From Candidatus Saccharibacteria bacterium UBA5150 (lineage in GTDB: Bacteria > Patescibacteriota > Saccharimonadia > Saccharimonadales > UBA4665): 21,310 nucleotides of DNA. Positions within the stretch are counted from its first letter, which is position 1, and each line of letters starts with the position of its first letter. A program made the position numbers and the translations under genes. The notes under the pieces were generated by a model. That model had not been told where the DNA came from and did not search any database. It was given only the letters and a program-made list of their open reading frames with translations. Location: the NCBI GenBank assembly GCA_002413795.1, contig DHXS01000016.1, positions 18,985 through 40,294 of the forward strand, read 5' to 3'. Shown piece after piece: positions 21,051 to 21,310 of the stretch.

Positions 21051-21310
21051 TACTTACCGCCTTTAACGTCCTTAATGCCGCCTTTCAAGTAGAAGGCGCT
21101 TTCCGGTTTGGAATCGTGCTTGCCGTCGAGAATTTCTTTAAAGCCCTGAATGGTGTCAGCCAGTTTAACGTATTGGCCGGGGTTGTTGGTGAACTGCTCG
21201 GCCACGAAGAAGGGCTGGCTCAGGAAGCGCTGGATGCGGCGGGCCCGGCCTACCAGCTGTTTATCTTCTTCGGATAACTCTTCCATGCCCAGGATGGCGA
21301 TGATGTCCTG
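21050..21310 (-). CDS. atpD: F1Fo-ATP synthase beta subunit, C-terminal end (cut by window)
   Basis: The last 86 residues of the catalytic beta subunit. DIIAILGMEELSEEDK followed by LVGRARRIQRFLSQPFFVAE is the hallmark of the beta C-terminal domain, which includes the DELSEED-type segment that contacts the gamma/epsilon rotor (here EELSEED). The Walker motifs lie outside the window. The gene enters from the right edge; its first in-window codon is not its start. Its stop overlaps the atpC start by one base. Confidence 0.96.
   Translation of the reverse strand, partial: QDIIAILGMEELSEEDKQLVGRARRIQRFLSQPFFVAEQFTNNPGQYVKLADTIQGFKEILDGKHDSKPESAFYLKGGIKDVKGGK

Noticed and set aside
1..21310. tRNA, rRNA, CRISPR arrays, insertion sequences, phage genes
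   Set aside because: None seen on either strand; gaps are too short for tRNA clusters, and no spaced direct repeats, terminal inverted repeats or transposase motifs were found.

Overview
This window is gene-dense, with essentially no intergenic gap longer than about 80 bases. It carries 18 protein genes on both strands, two of them cut by the window ends, plus one candidate leader peptide. TGA is used as a normal stop (histidine kinase, CyoB, CyoC, AtpC), so the genetic code is standard. The gene set is a compact cytochrome bo3 oxidase operon, a type II NADH dehydrogenase, an anchored His-only cupredoxin, an LCP protein with polyprenyl-sugar glycosyltransferases, and a fused UvrD-type helicase/nuclease. 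Together with very short spacers this best fits a Patescibacteria/CPR genome, most likely an aerobic Saccharibacteria (TM7) lineage. The assignment is inferred from gene content; no rRNA or ribosomal protein is present to prove it.

Layout. Bases 1-1478 (+): a PAS histidine kinase fragment, then a single-domain response regulator. Bases 1462-3733 (-): a cell-wall LCP protein followed by a Crp/Fnr-type regulator. Bases 3762-7130 hold a GT2 polyprenyl-sugar synthase (+), a polytopic GT-C-like glycosyltransferase (-) and a flippase-like membrane protein (+). Bases 7123-12228 hold a cupredoxin (-) and, divergent from it, cyoABCDE (+). Bases 12234-15342 (-): a GT4 glycosyltransferase, an FAD-linked 2-hydroxyacid-type dehydrogenase and a small coiled-coil protein. 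Bases 15409-19810 (+): NDH-2 and a helicase/nuclease. Bases 19824-21310 (-): the end of an ATP synthase operon (atpD, atpC) and an aquaporin.

How the genes work together. NDH-2 and probably the FAD-linked dehydrogenase feed electrons to quinone. The bo3 oxidase re-oxidises quinol with oxygen and pumps protons. CyoE makes its heme O, and F1Fo-ATP synthase uses the gradient. No quinone or heme biosynthesis gene is seen here. The second theme is envelope building: GT2 charges a polyprenyl phosphate, GT-C would transfer the sugar outside the membrane, a flippase-like protein lies alongside, and LCP would attach a glycopolymer to the wall.

The most notable signal is regulatory. At about 12 of 14 transcription-unit starts a -10-like hexamer lies only 6-15 bases from the start codon. 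This predicts leaderless or nearly leaderless mRNAs, while internal cistrons keep Shine-Dalgarno sequences. Two divergent gene pairs appear to share overlapping, symmetric -10 boxes. The cyo operon opens with an 11-codon reading frame overlapping cyoA, and cyoE seems to have no normal start codon except a coupled ATA.
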